From contig NZ_ML762424.1 in NCBI RefSeq assembly GCF_009498735.1, forward strand, positions 458,383 to 510,350: a DNA stretch of 51,968 nucleotides. The letters run 5' to 3'. The stretch's first letter is position 1. The number at the start of each line of letters is the position of its first letter. The stretch comes from Gracilibacillus oryzae. Its GTDB lineage: Bacteria > Bacillota > Bacilli > Bacillales > Amphibacillaceae. The notes beneath the pieces were generated by a model. It saw nothing but the letters and a program-made list of their open reading frames with translations, searched no databases and was not told where the DNA came from. Positions 49,481 to 51,968 of the stretch are shown one piece after another. The translations under genes and the position numbers were made by a program.

Positions 49481-50551
49481 TTACTTCGCCTCATTAAGGA
49501 TCGACTGGATCACTTGTTCTTTTGCTTCACTTGATTTGTACTGATTCATATTCTCTTTCATATCTATTTTCGCTTTTTTTAAATTGATTAGAGACTTGTG
49601 AAGTGACTCTGTTGTCAGTTGTTCTTCTTCTAATATATGAGCATATCCCTGTTTTTCAAATGATTGTGCATTAACTATCTGATCCCCTCTGCTCGCCTGA
49701 AGTGATAAGGGGATAAGCAACATTGGTTTATGTAAGGCTAAAAATTCAAAAATGGCATTTGATCCAGCTCTCGAACAAACAAGATCCGTCACAGCAAGCA
49801 TGTCTTTTAACTCATCCTTCACATATTCATATTGAACATATCCTGGACGATCATATTGTTCATCATAATTTCCTTTCCCGCAAATATGAATAATCTGGAA
49901 GTCTTTTAACAAGGTGTCTAATCCTTCTCTTACAGCCTGGTTAATTTTCTTTGAACCACCGCTGCCTCCCATAATTAACAGCACATTTTTCTCTGCATTT
50001 AGTCCAGTTAATTCATACCCTTTCTTTCGATTTCCTGTAAATAACTCTTCCCGAACTACTGCACCGATATATTCAGATTTTTGTTCTGGTAAGTATTTCA
50101 TTGTCTCAGGAAATGTTGCCAGCACTTTCTTGGCGAATGGGATGGCTAGTTTGTTTGCTAAACCTGGTGTGTAATCTGATTCATGAATAACTGCCGAAAC
50201 CCCGCGCATCCTTGCTGCAACTAAAACAGGAACAGAAACAAAACCTCCTTTGGAAAAAATAACAGCAGGTTTCTTTTTGCCAATAATGCGATAGGCTTGC
50301 AATGTCCCTTTCAGTACTTTAAACGGGTCTTTAAAGTTTTCTTTTGAAAAATAGCGGCGTAATTTCCCTGTCGAAATAGGATGATACGTTACACCACTCA
50401 ATCCTGAAATGAGTTCTTTCTCTATTCCATTTTTGGAACCAATATAATCGACAGTCCAGCCGTCTCTGATAAATTCCGGTATTATCGCAAGGTTTACCAT
50501 CACATGGCCCGCCGTCCCTCCACCGGTAAATATGATTTGTTTGTTTTTCAT
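49481..50551 (-). CDS. murG: MurG-family UDP-GlcNAc glycosyltransferase
   Basis: MurG adds GlcNAc to lipid I to make lipid II on the inner face of the membrane. This GT28 protein has 356 residues. The N-terminal G-loop is [20 protein letters not shown] (GGGTGGH in most MurG). The acceptor domain has [34 protein letters not shown] and [11 protein letters not shown]. The UDP-GlcNAc-binding domain has [32 protein letters not shown] and [16 protein letters not shown]. All are MurG hallmarks. It lies outside a division-and-cell-wall cluster and HESDYTPG differs from the common HExNxxPG. It may therefore be a second, non-dcw MurG, as some bacilli carry. Monocistronic; ribosome binding site AGAGAGGTAGG. 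Confidence 0.9.
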   Translation of the reverse strand: MKNKQIIFTGGGTAGHVMVNLAIIPEFIRDGWTVDYIGSKNGIEKELISGLSGVTYHPISTGKLRRYFSKENFKDPFKVLKGTLQAYRIIGKKKPAVIFSKGGFVSVPVLVAARMRGVSAVIHESDYTPGLANKLAIPFAKKVLATFPETMKYLPEQKSEYIGAVVREELFTGNRKKGYELTGLNAEKNVLLIMGGSGGSKKINQAVREGLDTLLKDFQIIHICGKGNYDEQYDRPGYVQYEYVKDELKDMLAVTDLVCSRAGSNAIFEFLALHKPMLLIPLSLQASRGDQIVNAQSFEKQGYAHILEEEQLTTESLHKSLINLKKAKIDMKENMNQYKSSEAKEQVIQSILNEAK

Positions 50552-50683
50552 AGATTCCTACCTCTCTTTTTCATCCAAGCTTCTGCCAATGATATAGGCT
50601 TTTTATGAAGACTACTTATGATTATACTTATACCTATTCCGCTCATGCAAGTAAGTATGTCATTCACTTTTATATTCCAAAAA

Positions 50684-50720
50684 AATTCGAAGATATGTTT
50701 CAGAAACATATCTTCGAATT
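50684..50720 (-). terminator. Intrinsic terminator of the LOG-family gene
   Basis: A perfect 17-bp stem with a 3-base loop (50684-50700 and 50704-50720) is followed on the minus strand by TTTTTTTGG. It lies 155 bases after the LOG stop, leaving an unusually long 3' untranslated stretch. Confidence 0.9.
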
Positions 50721-50874
50721 TATCACACTGGATTGTGCAGGTTCATCACTAATATATTTCATGGGAAGTTGAACCAGCTGATTGCCCCAGCAATTTTAAT
50801 TGTAATCCCATTCCTGAATATGGTGCTGGCTCTATATGTATTCCACTGCTACTATCAACGAAATCACCCGAAGG

Positions 50875-51408
50875 TCAAGAAAAGCTGTTTAATAATGTGC
50901 CTGGATCACTTTCCAGTATGGTAAGTGATCGAAAATGTGCTTTAATAAATCCTTCTGTTACCATATGGTCAAGTAATGTTGATAAAGGTGCGTAATAATT
51001 ATGTATATTCAATAATCCAATTGGCTTGGAGTGAATGCCAATCTGAGCCCATGTGATAATCTCAAATAATTCTTCAAGGGTACCGGCACCACCTGGCATT
51101 GCAATAAACCCATCCGCTAAATCAGCCATTTTTGCTTTTCGTTCATGCATGGAATTGACTGTATAAAGTTGTGTTAATTTTTGATGAGCAATTTCTTTAT
51201 CACTTAATACCGTTGGAATCACTCCAATTACTTCTCCGCCATTTTCCAGCACCGTATCTGCAATTACCCCCATAAGCCCGACACTGGAACCACCGTAAAT
51301 TAATTTAATCTTTCGCTTGGCTAGTTCCTCTCCAAGCTTAATGGCGCCACGTTTATATTCTTCGGAATTGCCTAGACTAGAACCACAATAAACAGCGATT
51401 GCTTTCAT
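50875..51408 (-). CDS. LOG-family nucleotide 5'-monophosphate phosphoribohydrolase (TIGR00730, YvdD-like)
   Basis: LOG (Lonely Guy) proteins release a base from nucleoside monophosphates; plant homologues activate cytokinins. The 177-residue Rossmann-like protein starts MKAIAVYCGSSLGNSEEYKR and has the phosphate-binding LIYGGSSVGLMG. The signature MPGGAGTLEELFEIITWAQI (PGGxGTxxE) is complete, with the Arg and Glu of the active site. It is a few residues shorter than YvdD (about 190) at the C-terminus. Physiological role in bacilli is probably AMP turnover or nucleotide salvage. The gene is alone, with an AGGAGG-like ribosome binding site (GGGAGGATT). Confidence 0.93.
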   Translation of the reverse strand: MKAIAVYCGSSLGNSEEYKRGAIKLGEELAKRKIKLIYGGSSVGLMGVIADTVLENGGEVIGVIPTVLSDKEIAHQKLTQLYTVNSMHERKAKMADLADGFIAMPGGAGTLEELFEIITWAQIGIHSKPIGLLNIHNYYAPLSTLLDHMVTEGFIKAHFRSLTILESDPGTLLNSFS

Positions 51409-51451
51409 ACAAATCCTCCCATCTATCTATTGTCATTATATATAAATTTTC

Positions 51452-51484
51452 ACAAAAGAAAAACCCGGAAGGTACCTCAGGTTT
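51452..51484 (-). terminator. Probable terminator of a minus-strand gene beyond the right edge
   Basis: Arms AAACC (51461-51465) and GGTTT (51480-51484), extended by GAGG/CCTT pairs, are followed on the minus strand by TTTTTCTTTT. It lies upstream of the LOG start and so does not belong to that gene. Confidence 0.65.
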
Positions 51485-51564
51485 AAAATTTGTGTATTGC
51501 TAATATTTTTCGATTGGGATTAGAAATTTTTATATGAAGTGGTGTAAATATGTATATTTAATAA

Positions 51565-51968
51565 GGGAATCTCGAGACAGGTGGATCTGGATTTCCGCTT
51601 TATCTCATGATTAACGGGAAATCTGGGCTTCCGTGCAACTGGATTTCCGCTTTATCTCATGTTTAACGGGAAATCTCGGCTCTCGTGCAACTGGATTTCC
51701 GCTTTATCTCATGTTTAACGGGAAATCTCGGACCCCGTGCACTTTGATTTCCGCTTTATCTCATGATTAACAGGAAATCTCGGCTCTCGTGCACTTTGAT
51801 TTCCGCTTTATCTCATGATTAACAAGAAATCTCGGCTCCCGTGCACCTGGATTTCCACTTTATCTCATGATTAACGGGAAATCTCGGACCCCGTGCAACT
51901 GGATTTCCGCTTTATCTCATGTTTAACGGGAAATCTCGGACCCCGTGCACTTTGATTTCCGCTTTATC
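51565..51968. repeat. 52-bp tandem repeat array, at least eight units, running off the right edge
   Basis: The segment GGATTTCCGC or its variant TGATTTCCGC recurs with its first base at 51589, 51641, 51693, 51745, 51797, 51849, 51901 and 51953, an exact 52-base period. A degenerate lead-in occupies about 51565-51588. Each unit contains the inverted pair GATTTCC and GGAAATC around TCTCATGATTAAC. Units differ by a few substitutions only, mainly GGCTCTC versus GGACCCC and CAACTGG versus CACTTTG. There are no unique spacers, so it is not a CRISPR array. No open frame runs through it. Confidence 0.95.

Noticed and set aside
50733-50924. Possible small membrane protein on the + strand (TTG start, hydrophobic stretch IAPAILIVIPFLNMVLALYV)
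   Set aside because: It has no good ribosome binding site, needs a TTG start, overlaps the LOG gene end on the opposite strand and matches no family I know. Hydrophobic readings are common opposite such sequence.
51565-51968. CRISPR array
   Set aside because: The period is an exact 52 bases and units differ only by scattered substitutions; there are no unique spacers and no cas genes.

Overview
This window is a chromosomal segment of a low-G+C, endospore-forming Gram-positive bacterium of the family Bacillaceae. The evidence is a set of Bacillus-type sporulation genes (yabG, spoVR, yhcN-like, yjcZ-like), the sigI-rsgI pair, the qoxABCD quinol oxidase, hemAT, luxS, yhcX and strong AGGAGG-type ribosome binding sites. 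The genus cannot be fixed from the sequence. The overall style resembles halotolerant relatives such as Oceanobacillus, Gracilibacillus or Virgibacillus, which is an inference. No rRNA, tRNA, CRISPR array, prophage or complete insertion sequence was seen.

Layout. 1-9.3 kb holds housekeeping and sporulation genes: the start of fumC, yabG, a lipoprotein D,D-carboxypeptidase, an IDEAL-domain protein, a manganese-type CDF exporter, a map-azlC-azlD operon, a YjcZ peptide, a PLP enzyme with a benzil-reductase-like SDR, and a DegV protein. 9.5-19.3 kb is respiratory and signalling: a DoxX-like membrane protein, a HAD hydrolase, qoxABCD, a two-component system followed by an SDR, and a DUF389 membrane protein. 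19.3-20.7 kb is a zinc efflux operon (czcD plus an ArsR/CzrA repressor) with a clear promoter and operator. 20.7-33.5 kb carries spoVR, hemAT, a rhodanese-like protein, an M20 dipeptidase, luxS, a YhcN-type lipoprotein, yhdB, the GNAT-nitrilase fusion yhcX, rsgI-sigI and a membrane-anchored trypsin-like protease. A beta-carbonic anhydrase follows.

34.4-48.0 kb is the most distinctive region: a complete Tad/Flp pilus locus (cpaB, tadZ, cpaF, tadB, tadC, flp, tadE, a TadG/TadF-like minor pseudopilin and a TadV-type prepilin peptidase). Interleaved with it are four paralogous von Willebrand factor A (VWA) lipoproteins. One of the four is interrupted by a single in-frame amber codon. The minor pseudopilin has no VWA domain, although many TadG proteins do. 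A reasonable inference is that the VWA function of this pilus system is carried by separate, multiplied lipoproteins on the outer face of the membrane. The prepilin peptidase lies on the opposite strand inside the locus, and a 27-base echo of the flp gene sits in a hairpin just upstream of flp.

48.5-52 kb contains an aldo/keto reductase, a MurG-family glycosyltransferase outside any division cluster, a LOG-family protein and, at the right edge, a 52-bp tandem repeat array that runs off the window. Other noncoding structures are a large inverted-repeat element with a decayed second copy (26.4-26.8 kb), a 33-bp direct repeat around the end of the DoxX-like gene, and many intrinsic terminators that define the transcription units. 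ORF starts were moved downstream where a ribosome binding site, an ATGA overlap, a terminator or family length required it.
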